Shown here: positions 38,744-48,173 of the stretch, piece after piece
How positions within the stretch are numbered: position 1 is the stretch's first letter
Layout of the letters: each line of letters starts with the position of its first letter
Assembly (NCBI GenBank): GCA_036274895.1
Contig: DASUEU010000027.1
Location: 253,053 to 317,052, forward strand
Length of the DNA stretch: 64,000 nt
Direction of reading: 5' to 3'
Source: CALMKX01 sp036274895
GTDB taxonomy: Bacteria > Acidobacteriota > Thermoanaerobaculia > Multivoradales > SZUA-115
Position numbers and translations under genes: made by a program
Notes under the pieces: model-generated
What the model saw: the letters and a program-made list of their open reading frames with translations, nothing else
What the model was told of the DNA's origin: nothing
The model's database searches: none

Positions 38744-39363
38744 CGCCCGAGCGTCACGGTCCGCTTAAGGCCGAAGGCGAGCAAGTCGTAGCCGAGCTGG
38801 CGGAACAGGCGCCAGGTGGCCGGTATCGGCAGGCCGACGACGTTGGTGTAGTTGCCCTCGACCTCTTCGACGAAGAGACTGCCCAGGCCCTGGATGGCAT
38901 AGCTGCCGGCCTTGTCCATCGGCTCGCCGGTGGCGACGTACCAGGCGATCTCGCCCGGCGTCAGGGGGGCGATGCGCACCGAGGAACGCTCGACGGTGGA
39001 GGCCAGCCGATCACCATCGGGAGCGAAGAGAGCGACCCCGGTCAGCACCACGTGGAGGCGCCCGGCGAGGCGCCCGAGCATGGCCCGGGCGTCGGCTTCG
39101 TCCTCGGGCTTGCCGAGGATCTCGCCGTCCAGCACCACGGTGGTGTCGGCGGCGAGCACCAGCTCTCCGGCCGTGGCGCGGGCGGCGGCTTTCTCGCAGG
39201 CCAGGCGCTCGACGTAGGTCGAGGGCACCTCGTCGGCCCGCGGAGTCTCGTCGAGGTGGACCGGGCGGACGGTGAAGTCGAGGTCGAGAGATGCCAGCAG
39301 CTCGCGCCGGCGCGGGGAGCCAGAGGCGAGCACGAGGGAGGGGCGAGGCCGGTCGATGGTCAT
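38740..39363 (-). CDS. maf: Maf nucleoside-triphosphate pyrophosphatase
   Basis: 207 aa. Hydrolyses non-canonical or specific dTTP/UTP nucleotides, preventing their incorporation and affecting septation. Motif LVLASGSPRRRELLASLDLDFTVRPVHLDE is the Maf N-terminus. LVLAADTTVVLDGEILGKPED and VVLTGVAL follow, and EGNYTNVVGLPIPATWRLF is the C-terminal signature. It is last in a minus-strand run from 43854: unknown protein, xseA, xseB, VWFA protein, maf. Its stop overlaps the stop of the facing gene by four bases. Confidence 0.95.
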   Translation of the reverse strand: MTIDRPRPSLVLASGSPRRRELLASLDLDFTVRPVHLDETPRADEVPSTYVERLACEKAAARATAGELVLAADTTVVLDGEILGKPEDEADARAMLGRLAGRLHVVLTGVALFAPDGDRLASTVERSSVRIAPLTPGEIAWYVATGEPMDKAGSYAIQGLGSLFVEEVEGNYTNVVGLPIPATWRLFRQLGYDLLAFGLKRTVTLGR

Positions 39364-39367
39364 CCGG

Positions 39368-41851
39368 TCAGGGATAGTAACCCCGCATGGTCTTCGCCTC
39401 GAGCCCAGGGTCGCTGAGGCGCACCTCGACCTCCCGGAACTTGCTCTCGCGACCGGCGTTGGTCGACTGGTAGGCGATCAGGTACTGGGCTCGCAGCTCG
39501 GTCTCGATGGTGCGGTAGACGCGGGTCAGCTCCTTGACATCGTCCACGAAGAAGGACAGACCGCCCGTTTCCCTGGCCAGCCGGCCGAGCTTCTGGCGGA
39601 TCTCGTTCTGGCTGGTCGGGAGGGCGAGACCGATGGTGTAGACCGCCACGCCGGTGCGGTGGGCGTAGTCCACCATGTCCTCGTAGCGATAGCGGCTGGA
39701 GACGTCCTCGCCGTCGGAGAGCAAGATGACGGCCTTCTTGCCGGCGATGCCGCTGGCGTAGAAGAGCGAATAGATGACGGCGTCGTAGAGGGCCGTATCG
39801 CCTTCGGCACGGATGCCCGCGACGCCTTCGGCGAGCAGGACGGGATCCGACGTGAAGCGGGCCGCCACCGTCGGTCGCTCGCTGAAAGTGATCACCGCGC
39901 CCTGGTCCCGGGGGCCGAGGACGGTGCGGAAGAATTCCACGGCCGCCGCGACGGCATCGGAGAGCTCCTCGGTCATCGAGGAGGAGGTGTCGAGCAGCAC
40001 CACCGCGTGCACGGGCTGATCGCGCACTCGCTCGAACCGCCGGACCTGTTGCGGCACCCCATCCTCGAGCACCTGGAAGCGGTCGGCGGCGAGGTCCTCG
40101 ACCGGTCTGCCCTTGCGGTCGGTGACCGTGGTGTAGAGCTCGACCAGGTGGACGGCGATGGTGTCGGCCGGTCCCTCGGTGTTGACCACCACCGCATCCT
40201 CGACCTGGCCGCCTTGCTCGAGGTGGGCCACGGCGCGGACGATGCCGACGCTGCCCGGCGGCTCGACCAGCAGGGGATGGGCGAAGGGGGGCTGGTAGAG
40301 GGTCGCGGCCAGGGCCTCGTTCCAGTAAACCTCGACGCGTTCCAGCCGTTCGCCCTCCGGCACTTCGACGATCGCTCGCGCAGGGACGCTGGCGCCGTAG
40401 GTGACCCTGCTGCGTGGCTCGAGCAGGCGGATCCCGAAGCGATGGGGGCCGCCGTTGACCAGAACCTCGTCCACCGCCAGCTCGCGACCGGCGGCATCGA
40501 GGGCCACCGCCCGCACCTTGCGCACCCGGGGCGCCGCCCCGAGGTCGAGCTCCACGCTGTAGGGCGGCGCCGCCTTGGTCAGGGCCGGCTTGCCGTCGAG
40601 CTCGAAGCGCACCCGCGCCACCCCCGCGCCCACCGCCATCGCCTCGAAGCGGAACCGGCCGGTCAGCAGCCGCGGCGGCGGCGCGAGCAGGGAGAGGGTG
40701 GCCTCACCACGGGCCAGCCCGGCGTTGGCCTCCGCCAGCCGATCGGCGCCGGCAGCCGGTGGCGCAGGAGCCTCCGTCGGGGCCGGCGGCGGCTCGGTCG
40801 CCAGGCGGGCTGCCAGAGCTTCGGGCCCGGGCACCTGGATCGCCCGCTCCTCGAGAAAGAACGCCCGGCGCTCCAGATCCTCGACCTTGAGCACCAGGCG
40901 GTAGTCCCCGGGCCGTAGCTGGCGCTGGAAGACCAGGGGTGCCTCGGCCCCGACGCGGTCGGTGGGCCGCACCTGATAGCGGTAGCGGAAGCGTTCGAAG
41001 AGCTCCTCCCCTCGGAGCACCTCACCATCGAGCACGTAGTAGCCGTCGGCGGGCACGAAGATCAGGCCCTGGACGACCGTGCGGCTCTGGAAGCGGCCGG
41101 GAAAGGCCAGCTCGAGGCGGGCGGGGAAGGCCGCGGCACCCTCCGGCACGGTGGTCGAGCGCGCGGTGAAGGCCTGGAGCCACTCCACCCCCGGGCGCGG
41201 CAGGAAGCCGGGCCGGGCTTCGAGCCGCTGCCACTCGACGGCGCTCGACAGCCCGGCGACGATGTCGCTCGAACGAGGGCAATGGTCCTCGATGCGCTCG
41301 AGCAGGCTTTCGGGGCGGTCGAGCTGCGAGCCCGACCAGCCGGCGAGGACCTCGAGACCTTGGCTGGGGGCCCACAGACGGTAGGGGCCCTTGCGGGAGC
41401 CCGTGGTCGAGACGAAGACCAGGGCGAAGGACTCCCGGATGCGGTCGGTGCGCGAATAGAACCAGATCTCGAGAGGCCGTAGCAGCTCGGAGCACGCCGC
41501 CTCGACCACCTGCTCGGGCTGGCCGTTGAGCAACAGCAGCCGGGCTCGCTCGTCGGTCAAGCCGCCGAAGCGTTCACGGGCCTGGGCGAGCCGCTCCTTC
41601 CAGCTCTCCTCGAGCTCGTTTCTCGCCGTTTCGCGATGGGGATCGCGCACCTGCCAGAAGGCGCGGATGAAGGCGTCGCGCTGGTAGTCGCGGGCGAGGC
41701 CGAGGAAGACCTCGCGCTCGGCCTCAGAGATCAGGGGGGCGACCTCGTCGAGAAAGGTCTGGTGGCGCGGCGCCAGGGGTGGTGCGGCCGCGAGCAGAAG
41801 CAAGGCAAGGAGGACGCAGCAGGCTGCGCCCCTACTCTCGATCTCCCTCAT
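39368..41851 (-). CDS. Secreted GWxTD-domain/VWFA protein (copy 1)
   Basis: 827 aa. Signal peptide (residues 1-28), then a GWxTD-type domain: AFWQVRDPHRETARNELEESWKERLAQARERFGG followed by TDERARLLLLNGQPEQVVEA. Next come Ig-like repeats (residues about 380-560), each ending in LVEPPGSVG or similar. Last is a von Willebrand A domain with the MIDAS motif LLDTSSSMTEEL at about 630, then GDTALYDAVIYSLFYASG and VILLSDGEDVSSR. The end is YLIAYQSTNAGRESK. It is probably exported and binds metal and ligand through the VWFA domain. The family is characteristic of Acidobacteriota. It overlaps xseB by 20 bases, so it is in the same message. Confidence 0.85.
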   Translation of the reverse strand: MREIESRGAACCVLLALLLLAAAPPLAPRHQTFLDEVAPLISEAEREVFLGLARDYQRDAFIRAFWQVRDPHRETARNELEESWKERLAQARERFGGLTDERARLLLLNGQPEQVVEAACSELLRPLEIWFYSRTDRIRESFALVFVSTTGSRKGPYRLWAPSQGLEVLAGWSGSQLDRPESLLERIEDHCPRSSDIVAGLSSAVEWQRLEARPGFLPRPGVEWLQAFTARSTTVPEGAAAFPARLELAFPGRFQSRTVVQGLIFVPADGYYVLDGEVLRGEELFERFRYRYQVRPTDRVGAEAPLVFQRQLRPGDYRLVLKVEDLERRAFFLEERAIQVPGPEALAARLATEPPPAPTEAPAPPAAGADRLAEANAGLARGEATLSLLAPPPRLLTGRFRFEAMAVGAGVARVRFELDGKPALTKAAPPYSVELDLGAAPRVRKVRAVALDAAGRELAVDEVLVNGGPHRFGIRLLEPRSRVTYGASVPARAIVEVPEGERLERVEVYWNEALAATLYQPPFAHPLLVEPPGSVGIVRAVAHLEQGGQVEDAVVVNTEGPADTIAVHLVELYTTVTDRKGRPVEDLAADRFQVLEDGVPQQVRRFERVRDQPVHAVVLLDTSSSMTEELSDAVAAAVEFFRTVLGPRDQGAVITFSERPTVAARFTSDPVLLAEGVAGIRAEGDTALYDAVIYSLFYASGIAGKKAVILLSDGEDVSSRYRYEDMVDYAHRTGVAVYTIGLALPTSQNEIRQKLGRLARETGGLSFFVDDVKELTRVYRTIETELRAQYLIAYQSTNAGRESKFREVEVRLSDPGLEAKTMRGYYP

Positions 41852-42077
41852 CGTTGCGCTCGAGACTTTGCACGATCTGAGCCACTTCCACTTCGGCCTT
41901 GCGGACCTTGGCCCGCGCCCGCTCGAGCAGGACCGTGGCCCGTTCCAGCTCGGTGGCCAGCTGGTCGATGTCGATCTGCTCGCCCTCGATGCGACCGAGA
42001 ATCTGCTCCAGCTCGTCGATGGTCTCGCCGAAGCTCGGCTCCGGCTCGGCTGCGCTGCCCTCGTTCTCGTCGCTCAT
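41832..42077 (-). CDS. xseB: Exodeoxyribonuclease VII small subunit
   Basis: 81 aa. Subunit of the single-strand-specific exonuclease. The sequence SFGETIDELEQILGRIEGEQIDIDQLATELERATVLLERARAKVRKAEVEVAQIVQSLE is the two-helix XseB pattern, with the hallmark ELE-IL-RIE and L-E-G--L. The leading 15 residues are acidic and disordered. Its ATG overlaps the xseA stop (ATGA), so large and small subunits are made in a fixed ratio. Confidence 0.93.
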   Translation of the reverse strand: MSDENEGSAAEPEPSFGETIDELEQILGRIEGEQIDIDQLATELERATVLLERARAKVRKAEVEVAQIVQSLERNDEGDRE

Positions 42078-43309
42078 GTCGCCTCCACCCGACTGGCGAA
42101 GCTCCCGCCCGCTGTTTCGGTGGTGATTCTCTCACCGGCGGCCGCGTCCGCGCTGCGGCGAATCACCCGCCCCTGGGCGCTCCGGGTGATCGAAAAGCCG
42201 CGCGCGAGAACCCGCTCGGGAGCGAGACCTCGGCAGAGCCGCTCGAGACCCACGAGGGCGGCCTCGGCGGTGCGCAACCGGCCCCGCGCCGCGGGGCCCA
42301 GAGCACGCCCGAGCGCCGAGACCCGCAGGGCGGCGGCGGTGACCCGCCGGCCACAGAGGGAAAGCCGGCTCGACAGCCGCGAGAGGGTCTCGCGACCTTC
42401 GGCCAAGGGCACCCGCGCCATCTGGGCCAGCTCACGGCCGAGGGCGTCGAGCGTGGTCTCGGCCTGGGTCACGCGGGCCACCAGCAGCTCGGCGGCCTTG
42501 GTCGGGGTCTTGACCGCGGTGTGGGCCACCCGGTCGGCGATGGCGAGGTCGATCTCGTGGCCCAGGCCGGTGATCACCGGCAGCGGGCAAGTGGCCACTG
42601 CCAGCGCCACGGCGCGGCTGTCGAACACCGCCAGGTCCGACCGGGACCCGCCCCCCCGCACCAACACCACGCAATCGACCGGCAGCCGGCTCACCGCTTC
42701 GAGAGCGGAGACCAGCTGGCGCTCCGCCTCCTTGCCCTGCACTGCCGAGTGCACGAAGACCACCCGGAAGCCATAGCCGCTCTCGGCCAGGGTGTGCAGG
42801 AAGTCGTGATACGCGGCGCTACCCTCGGAGGTCACCAGCGCTACGTCGAGGGGCAGGTCGGGCAGCGCGAGGCCGCGGTTGCGCTCGGCGAGGCCGCTCG
42901 CCGTGAGCTCGGCCAGCAGCTCGCGGCGACGGCGCTCGAGCTGGCCCAGGCTGAAGCTGGGATCGACCTGGCGGATGACGATCTGGAGCCGGCCGCTGGG
43001 TGGGTAGAACGACAGCTGGGCGAGGGCCCGCAGCTCCACCCCTTCGACCAGGGACTGGCCGGAGGCAGCCAGCTCGCGGCGGATCCGCTCGTGATCGGAA
43101 CGCCAGATCACAGCGTCGAGCTTGGCCACGACGTCGTCGCCCTGGCCCTTCTCGACCAGCTCGAAATAGAGGTGGCCGCGAGCGCTCGGACGCGCTCGCT
43201 GCACCTCGCCCGTGACCCAGACGGGGGGGAAGACCTCTTCGAGCAGGGCGGCGATCTGTCCCGCGAGCTCGGAGACGGTGAGGGTCGGTTCGGGTGAGAC
43301 CCCGATCAA
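42074..43309 (-). CDS. xseA: Exodeoxyribonuclease VII large subunit
   Basis: 411 aa. I read the start as TTG at 43309, which overlaps the upstream stop (TTGA) and gives MIGVSPEPTLTVSELAGQIAALLEEVFPPVWVTGEV, the normal XseA N-terminus with the OB fold. A frame further upstream adds 16 unrelated residues. VVLVRGGGSRSDLAVFDSRAVALAVATCPLPVITGLGHEIDLAIADRVAHTAVKTPTKAAELL is the catalytic core. The C-terminal coiled coil follows, then VLARGFSITRSAQGRVIR. With XseB it degrades single-stranded DNA in repair. Confidence 0.95.
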   Translation of the reverse strand: MIGVSPEPTLTVSELAGQIAALLEEVFPPVWVTGEVQRARPSARGHLYFELVEKGQGDDVVAKLDAVIWRSDHERIRRELAASGQSLVEGVELRALAQLSFYPPSGRLQIVIRQVDPSFSLGQLERRRRELLAELTASGLAERNRGLALPDLPLDVALVTSEGSAAYHDFLHTLAESGYGFRVVFVHSAVQGKEAERQLVSALEAVSRLPVDCVVLVRGGGSRSDLAVFDSRAVALAVATCPLPVITGLGHEIDLAIADRVAHTAVKTPTKAAELLVARVTQAETTLDALGRELAQMARVPLAEGRETLSRLSSRLSLCGRRVTAAALRVSALGRALGPAARGRLRTAEAALVGLERLCRGLAPERVLARGFSITRSAQGRVIRRSADAAAGERITTETAGGSFASRVEAT

Positions 43310-43854
43310 TGGTAGGACCGGAGCTCCTGCGCGGTCTGGAGGGGGATGGACGCGGCCCACTCGAGGGCCCGCTTCTCGCCGAAGGTCAGGCGATCGAGGA
43401 AGCTGATGGCGTCATCGCGCTCGAAGAACAGGCGCCAGATGAAGGTATGACCCGCCGGGGCGGCGAAGTAGGTGTACTGCTTGGCGCCTGCTGAGAGGTC
43501 GAAGCCGAGGTTGGTCTCGCCGTTGACCCCCACGCAGGCCAGGGCGATGGCACGGTTGGCGAGAGCCAGGGCGCGGATGGCGTCCTCGTAGTCGCCGAGC
43601 TCCTCGCGCGAGAGGGTAGAGTGGTAGATCGCGAGGCGGGAAGCGTCCTCCTCGGCGAGGAGGTTGTAGGGTACGTCGTGACGATCGAGGGCGTCTTTGG
43701 TATCGCCGGTGGCGACGAAAACGTCCTCGGTCCCCATCACCTTGTAGGCGATGGCGAAGATGTCGTCCTCGAACTTCGAGAACGCCTCGGCGAGGATGCC
43801 CTCGTCCTCGACCGTGAAGTAATAAAGGCGATTCCTCAAGCGCCGGGTCCTCAT
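43306..43854 (-). CDS. Protein of unknown function upstream of xseA
   Basis: 182 aa. The ATG at 43854 is chosen because GGAGG lies nine bases before it, giving MRTRRLRNRLYYFTVEDEGILAEAFSKFEDDIFAIAYKVMGTEDVFVATGDTKDALDRHDVPYNLLAEEDASRLAIY. Sequence is mixed alpha/beta with no signal, membrane segment or known motif. Acidic patches and the ALANRAIALACVGVNGETNLGFDLSAG segment are the only distinctive features. I do not recognise the family. A good promoter lies upstream, and the stop overlaps the xseA start, so it is the first gene of this operon. Confidence 0.7.
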   Translation of the reverse strand: MRTRRLRNRLYYFTVEDEGILAEAFSKFEDDIFAIAYKVMGTEDVFVATGDTKDALDRHDVPYNLLAEEDASRLAIYHSTLSREELGDYEDAIRALALANRAIALACVGVNGETNLGFDLSAGAKQYTYFAAPAGHTFIWRLFFERDDAISFLDRLTFGEKRALEWAASIPLQTAQELRSYH

Positions 43855-43925
43855 CGTCGCCATCCCTCCAGAGATCATGAGCTCGAAGTCACAGGGTAAA
43901 CAGGCGGGTAACGCCAAACCTTCCC

Positions 43926-43953
43926 ATTGTAACGCAAGGATTCCACTTGGCAA
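43926..43953 (-). promoter_or_regulatory. Sigma-70-type promoter of the xseA-xseB-VWFA-maf operon
   Basis: Read on the minus strand, TTGCCA (43953-43948) and TACAAT (43931-43926) are separated by 16 bases. Both are close to consensus. Transcription would begin about 60-70 bases before the ATG at 43854. Confidence 0.6.
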
Positions 43954-44029
43954 GTACCGCTCGATAGGGATGCGGTAAACTACTGAGGGCTTGCAGGATC
44001 CAACCGATGGCCAGGCTCTGTCGCCGAAG

Positions 44030-47000
44030 ATGAGCGAAAACTCCCCGTTGAGCAACCACCACCCGATCGAGTCGCGCGACGACGTGAGGCTGCCGGTGGC
44101 CGTGCTCACACTGTGGAGCCACAACGACCGAAGCATGCCCCCCTTGGCCGAGACCGCGCCTCGGCAACCCGGGGTCTATTGGCTGTCGGAACGCTGTTGC
44201 GCCGTGGCCCCGCTGGCGGGGGATCCCGCCGTCTTCGACAGCGCCATCGCTCTCGCAGGACGCCTCCTCTCGGGCTCGCGGCGGTCGACCCTCGGAGCGA
44301 CCGGGCACGCCGGCCACGAGGCCCGAGCCCTGGTTTTCCCGGGCTGGCTGACCCTCGGAGCGAAGGGCCCCCGCCTCGACGCCGAACCGATCAGCGCGGC
44401 CTTCCCGGTCCGCGCCCCGGAGCTTCTCCCCGGGTCGGTGGCCATCACCACCTATGGCCTGAACCGCCTCGAGCTGCCTCATCGCATCGAGCCGTTGGCC
44501 CACCTCGAGCCGAGCTCCGGGGAGCGCATCCCGATGCTGCGGGTGCTCGGCACCGACCCGTCCCTGCCCGCGGGGCGCAACCCCTTCTTCCTGCGTCGCC
44601 GCACCACCTTTCTCCTGCGCCGCGACGAGCAGGCCCTGATCGACGCCCTCCCAGACCGCGTCCTGATCACCGGACCGCTGGGCATCGGCAAGAGCCGGGG
44701 CGTGTGGGAGAGTCTCGCCGCCCGAGGTGGGCCCCTGCTGTGGCTGACCGCCCGACCCGAGCGCCACGAGGGTCCGAGCCTGGCGGCCCAGCTGGCTTTC
44801 TCCCTCTTGACTTCGCCGATCTACGACCTGCGTGCCCACACCTTGAACGCCTTCGCCGGGCTCGGCGAGGCGGTGCTCGAGCTGGCTCAGGTGCCGACGC
44901 TGGTCCTGGAGCCCGGAGGCCTCGCCCAGAAGGCCCGCGAGCCGCGCTGGCTGGCCGAGCTGCTCGCCACCGCTCCCTGGCCGGCCCAGACGGCACGGGC
45001 TCGGCTGGTGATTGATGATCTGCAGGCGCTGACCGTGGCCGACCGCGCCTGGTTGAGCGAGCTGCTCGAGGAGCTGCCCGAGCGGGTCGGACCGGGAGTG
45101 ATCCTCCTCGGTCGCTCCTCGGTCGAGCAAGAGGAACCCTGGCGCCGGCTGACCCATCGACCCTATCCGGCCTGGGCCGCCACCGACGTCGACACCCTCG
45201 CGGAAACTCTGATGGCGGGCCTCTCGATCCCCCCGCCACTTCGCCAGCTCCTGATCGAGGATGCCGGCGGGCGCCCATTCACCCTCGAGGAAGGCCTCCT
45301 CGCTCTGACGCGAGGGGGCCTGATCCGGCAGGTCTACGGCTCGTTCTTCTTCCGTGGCGGGGAGGAGGTGGAGCCGAATCTGCTCTCCGAGCGACTGGTC
45401 CAGCACTCGTTCGCAGAAGCGGAGCGCCTGGGTCTGCGGCGCTGCCTCGCGGCGCTCGCCGCAGCCGATCTGACCCTGCCCGACCGCTTGCTGGCCGGCC
45501 TGGCCGAGGCGGTGGGTGAGCCCTTCGCGGAGGGTTGGGAGGAACGCCACACCCGCACCGGCTGGCTCCGGCCGGCGCCCACGGTCTGGGGCCCCGGCTT
45601 CGATCTGGCGGTGCCCGCCCTGAGCCGGGCTCTCGCGGCCACCGTGCCGGCGGCCTCCCGGCCGGCCCTGATGGCTCAGATCGGGCAGCTGCTGCCCGAG
45701 GGCACGGGCGGCGCCGCCTGGGCTCGCTACCGCCTGCTGGCCGGCTCACCGGAGGCCCCGGTGGCGCTGCTGACCGCGGTCGAGGCCGAGGTGGTACCTC
45801 TCGAGAAGATGGCGGAAGCGCTGCGCAGTGAGCTGGCGGCCCTGCGGGATCGCGGGGGCGATCCGGTCCTCGAGCTCGAGCTGCTCGGCCACCTGCTGCC
45901 CCTGGCTTTTCGCCAGGGGCGCCTCTCCGAATACCGTGCCGAGGTCGAGCGGGCGCAGTCGATGGCGATGGCCGATCCCCGCCGCTACCTGCTGTTCTCG
46001 GCCCTGAAAGCGAGCATGGCCGAGCTCGAAGGGCGGCTGCCGGAGGCGGAGCGGATCTTGCGGGAGGTGCTCGGGAGGGAGGACATCCAAGAGAAGGAAG
46101 GCAATGCCTTCCTGGTGGTCCGGCTGGGTCGGGTCCTGCTACGCCAGGAGAAGGCCGAGGAGGCCCGCCAGCTCCTGGAAAGATCCCTGCCGGTGTTCGA
46201 GACCGAGGGCAAGGCCCTGCTCGCCGCCTCCTGCCTCTTCTACCTGGGCAACGTCGCCCTCCACCAGGGCCACTTCGACCGCGCGCGCGCGCTTCACGAG
46301 GATGCGCTCGCCCGCCGCCGCGTCCTGGGCCGAGCACGCTCGATCGGCGTCTCCCTGTCGGCGCTCGGCCGGGTCCATCTCCTGCTCGGGCACTACCCCG
46401 AGGCCCTGGTGAGCTACCGCGAGGCAGAGGCGATCTTCCTCGGCATCGGCGACGAGGAAGAGGAGACCTACTCCCTGCTCGGCATCGGCCTGGCCTTCAC
46501 CCGGGTCGGTGACTACGGCGGAGCCGCCGCGCCTCTGAAGCGAGCCCTGGAGCTGCGTCTGAAGACAGCCAACCCGGTGACCACCGCCATCGCGAGGCTG
46601 GCCGTGGCGGAGAACCACCTCTACCTCAACCGGCCGGAGGCCGCCCTCTCGGAGGCCCGCCGGGCTCTCTTCGACCTGCAGATGCTGCCCGGGCGTTCGG
46701 CGGTGGTGGCGGACGCTCACCAGCTGGTGGGTCGGGTGCTGCTCGCCCTGAATCGCTATGGCGAGGCCAGCCGAGCCTTCTCCGAGGCGACCACGGAGCA
46801 TTGCCGCCAGGGCGTCTCCGAGCCGGCCCTCTACGATCTCGCTTGGTGGCTGGAGGCCGCCCTCCACGAGCAGGACGAAGCGCAGGCTCGGAGCCTGGTC
46901 GAGGAGCTCGAGCGGCTGCTGGGCGAGCGCGAGAAGATCGGCCAGCGGGAGATGCTGGAGTTCCGGCTCTTCCTGGCCCGCTGGCGGCTGGCCGCCGGCC

Positions 47001-47191
47001 CGGATGACAAGCGGCGCTTCCTGCGCCATTTGCGTCGCGCCTATCAGGAGCTTCTGCGCAAGGCGAACTATCTCGATCCGCCCAAGCGCCACCTCTTCCT
47101 CTTCCAGGTGCCGGACAACCGGGCGATTCTCTCCGCCGCCGCCGAGCACGGCCTCTCCCTGCCCGAGCTGCCGGCGCCGATGGCGGGGTAG
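44030..47191 (+). CDS. Large P-loop ATPase with TPR tail (STAND-like)
   Basis: 1053 aa. Residues about 1-190 are an unrecognised domain with a DUF-like LAETAPRQPGVYWLSERCCAVAPLAG start. Walker A ITGPLGIGKSRGV is near residue 220, Walker B RLVIDDLQAL near 330, and GVILLGRSSV is a sensor strand. From residue 500 the sequence turns to helical and then TPR repeats (for example YLLFSALKASMAELEGRLPEAERILREVL, SLSALGRVHLLLGHYPEALVSYREAEAIF). This layout resembles MalT-type and other STAND regulators, but I see no DNA-binding domain. A TTG at 43991 would add 13 residues. Confidence 0.75.
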   Translation: MSENSPLSNHHPIESRDDVRLPVAVLTLWSHNDRSMPPLAETAPRQPGVYWLSERCCAVAPLAGDPAVFDSAIALAGRLLSGSRRSTLGATGHAGHEARALVFPGWLTLGAKGPRLDAEPISAAFPVRAPELLPGSVAITTYGLNRLELPHRIEPLAHLEPSSGERIPMLRVLGTDPSLPAGRNPFFLRRRTTFLLRRDEQALIDALPDRVLITGPLGIGKSRGVWESLAARGGPLLWLTARPERHEGPSLAAQLAFSLLTSPIYDLRAHTLNAFAGLGEAVLELAQVPTLVLEPGGLAQKAREPRWLAELLATAPWPAQTARARLVIDDLQALTVADRAWLSELLEELPERVGPGVILLGRSSVEQEEPWRRLTHRPYPAWAATDVDTLAETLMAGLSIPPPLRQLLIEDAGGRPFTLEEGLLALTRGGLIRQVYGSFFFRGGEEVEPNLLSERLVQHSFAEAERLGLRRCLAALAAADLTLPDRLLAGLAEAVGEPFAEGWEERHTRTGWLRPAPTVWGPGFDLAVPALSRALAATVPAASRPALMAQIGQLLPEGTGGAAWARYRLLAGSPEAPVALLTAVEAEVVPLEKMAEALRSELAALRDRGGDPVLELELLGHLLPLAFRQGRLSEYRAEVERAQSMAMADPRRYLLFSALKASMAELEGRLPEAERILREVLGREDIQEKEGNAFLVVRLGRVLLRQEKAEEARQLLERSLPVFETEGKALLAASCLFYLGNVALHQGHFDRARALHEDALARRRVLGRARSIGVSLSALGRVHLLLGHYPEALVSYREAEAIFLGIGDEEEETYSLLGIGLAFTRVGDYGGAAAPLKRALELRLKTANPVTTAIARLAVAENHLYLNRPEAALSEARRALFDLQMLPGRSAVVADAHQLVGRVLLALNRYGEASRAFSEATTEHCRQGVSEPALYDLAWWLEAALHEQDEAQARSLVEELERLLGEREKIGQREMLEFRLFLARWRLAAGPDDKRRFLRHLRRAYQELLRKANYLDPPKRHLFLFQVPDNRAILSAAAEHGLSLPELPAPMAG

Positions 47192-47198
47192 GTTCCCC

Positions 47199-47461
47199 TC
47201 ACCCCCTCGGTCCCCCTCTCCCGGCCCGCCCACACCGCCCTCCGGGAGAGGGGGAGGCCGGAGTTCTCCCTCCTCTCCTCATCCCGACCGAAGTGGAGGG
47301 ATCTCTTCTCCGGAGCGCTCTCCGGAGACCCCTCGGCTGCGCTCGGGGTGACATCGGAAGCGCCCTCTTCCCTCCGGAGCCCCTCTCCCGGCAGGCCGGA
47401 GTGGGCGGGCTGGGAGCATGCCCTGAGCGCAGCCGAAGGGAGGGGTCGGGGTGAGGGTCTC
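47199..47461. repeat. Gene-free spacer of dispersed inverted repeats
   Basis: No gene is supported here. It holds a GGGAGAGGGG/CCCCCTCTCCC palindrome (47210-47260), a GATCCCTC-type unit with CGGCTGCGCTCGGGGTGACA at about 47330-47355, and a second CCCCTCTCCCGG/GGGGTCGGGGTGAGGG unit at 47380-47460. Related elements occur at 54775-54872 and 27765-27980. They look like repetitive extragenic elements, perhaps terminating the two converging transcripts. Confidence 0.6.
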
Positions 47462-48142
47462 TTAGCGCTTCGCCTGCGCGGCGAGGTAGGCGTCGAGGGC
47501 CTGGCCCTCGGCCTGCGAGAGGCGGTCCTTGTCCACCAGGTAGGTCTCGCCGACTTCGGGCAGGGGGATGCGGGCGACCCCGACCAGGCTGGCGAAGGCG
47601 TCGCAATCGACCCCTCCCAGGAGGATGCCGAACCCCTGGCAAAGGGCGACCAGGCGGCCCCCCAGACGACTGTCGATCTCGACGTCGAAGGTCTTCGCCA
47701 TCTCGAGGGGCGTCACCAGCCAGCCCTCGGGAGACGCAACCAGCCGCACGCGGGCCATCAGGGTCCGGCGCTGGGCCGGGACGGTCAGCTCGTCCTCGAT
47801 GCGGGTGGGGCTGCCGGAGAGGTCGATGTCCGCCACCAGGCGGCCCTGGCCGGAGAACTCGAGCTGCAAGGCGGCGTCGAACGTGCCATCGGGAAGGGGC
47901 CGTAGGACCAGCCGGTTCTTCGCCAGCAGGAGGTGATGGCGGGGCGAGGAGAGGTGGATCGCGATGCCCCCCAGCTCGATGGGCACGATGTCGGGGGCCA
48001 GCCGTTCGTAGCTCCGGTTCAGGGACGAGAGCTCGAAGACGCCGGGCTCGGCGGCGGCCGGTGGGGCGACCGCGAGCAGGGAAGCGAGGGCCACCAGGCA
48101 GCCCGGGAGCAGACGGCAGGAACGGGGCGTAGGGTTCGGCAT
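47462..48142 (-). CDS. Secreted protein of unknown function
   Basis: 226 aa from ATG 48142 (a TTG at 48160 or GTG at 48151 would add up to six residues). The signal peptide ends PPAAAEPG. The mature part is strand-rich with alternating hydrophobic residues: IELGGIAIHLSSPRHHLLLAKNRLVLRPLPDGTFDAALQLEFSGQGRLVADIDLSG, then TRIEDELTVPAQRRTLMARVRLV. This resembles a lipid-carrier/LolA-like or TULIP-like beta sheet, but no family can be named with confidence. It lies just downstream of the second VWFA gene on the same strand, separated by 31 bases. Confidence 0.65.
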   Translation of the reverse strand: MPNPTPRSCRLLPGCLVALASLLAVAPPAAAEPGVFELSSLNRSYERLAPDIVPIELGGIAIHLSSPRHHLLLAKNRLVLRPLPDGTFDAALQLEFSGQGRLVADIDLSGSPTRIEDELTVPAQRRTLMARVRLVASPEGWLVTPLEMAKTFDVEIDSRLGGRLVALCQGFGILLGGVDCDAFASLVGVARIPLPEVGETYLVDKDRLSQAEGQALDAYLAAQAKR

Positions 48143-48173
48143 CGATGGCACGCTCGGCAAGCCTCCGGATTGG

